This document shows, piece by piece, positions 52,243 to 52,256 of a DNA stretch of 52,256 bases (the stretch's first letter is position 1; each line of letters opens with the position of its first letter). The notes beneath the pieces were generated by a model. That model was not told the origin of the DNA. It saw nothing but the letters and a program-made list of their open reading frames with translations, and ran no database searches. Source of the stretch: Peptococcaceae bacterium. GTDB taxonomy: Bacteria > Bacillota > Desulfitobacteriia > Desulfitobacteriales > Syntrophobotulaceae. The stretch spans positions 1-52,256 of the forward strand of contig WRII01000013.1 in NCBI GenBank assembly GCA_009782825.1. The letters run 5' to 3'. The position numbers and the translations under genes are program-made.

Positions 52243-52256
52243 GTTTAGACGATATA
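52157..52256 (-). CDS. C-terminal end of an unidentified gene entering from the right edge (partial)
   Basis: On the minus strand 32 codons run from the window edge to a TGA at 52157, ending KLYLEKLGMNPEAI. The composition and codon use look like a real protein C-terminus; the family is not recognised. It is convergent with, and overlaps, the non-homologous tail of the DUF1653/TOTE frame, which supports the idea that foreign DNA joins at about 52130-52160. Confidence 0.45.
   Translation of the reverse strand, partial: ISSKLKSARWATEVTSRDKLYLEKLGMNPEAI

Overview
The window looks like a chromosomal segment of an anaerobic, respiratory, spore-lineage Firmicute, most likely Clostridia close to Desulfitobacterium or other Peptococcaceae. 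This is inference. The evidence is strong AGGAGG ribosome sites, LPXTG pilins with class C sortases, a YtaF-type sporulation membrane protein, AdhE, exported Tat molybdo-enzymes with multihaem cytochrome c, and a lipoprotein-type NapA.

Layout. 1-2343 is a scarred accessory border: the 3' part of an IS630-type transposase, two HigA-like antitoxins whose toxin genes are decayed, a 3' half of a tRNA-Met (possible attachment scar) and a YdeI/OmdA protein. 2344-12482 holds cell-surface and housekeeping genes: a secreted beta-helix protein with a clan GH-A hydrolase, a membrane-anchored protein, nagB, a SanA/DUF218 protein, an orphan response regulator and a clostripain-family lipoprotein. 12499-17249 holds a membrane protein with zinc-ribbon cysteines, a long Met/Thr/Arg repeat and an L7/L12-like C-terminus, a MuiA-like DUF4139 protein and mobA. 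17250-24440 is a sortase-assembled pilus island: VWA tip adhesin, major pilin, two class C sortases and a proline-rich membrane protein. 24618-32845 is mixed: DUF4143 ATPase, adhE, a Phd/ParE toxin-antitoxin pair, an Rpn-type PD-(D/E)XK protein, an XRE/DUF1232 regulator and YtaF.

33106-51644 is mainly a molybdenum respiration block. It has an ABC operon for an exported, NarG-like (Asp-ligated, type II) molybdo-reductase with an FeS subunit and an NrfD-type membrane subunit, then a napD-like gene, then a nap operon read on the minus strand (napG, napH, five-haem cytochrome c, napA). The cofactor genes moeA, moaA, a MoeA/MogA-like molybdopterin-binding protein and a MOSC-MogA fusion follow; with mobA at 16.6 kb these supply the Mo-bisMGD both reductases need. 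The napD-like gene and moeA share an almost identical promoter and start region, and moeA has a long structured leader that may be a Moco riboswitch. A soluble CZB chemoreceptor, an FlK-like thioesterase and an aspartate kinase lie in or beside this block.

The last gene fuses DUF1653 to the start of a TOTE-type (primase/helicase conflict system) N-terminal domain and appears cut off; a convergent reading frame enters from the right edge. The most unusual items are this truncated fusion, the L7/L12-tailed membrane protein, the twin Mo promoters, an inverted repeat around the pilus promoter, a dispersed hairpin element whose two inverted copies supply the stop codons of napD and napA, and a 25-bp inverted repeat around the MOSC-MogA gene. 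All family calls come from reading the sequence; no search was run.
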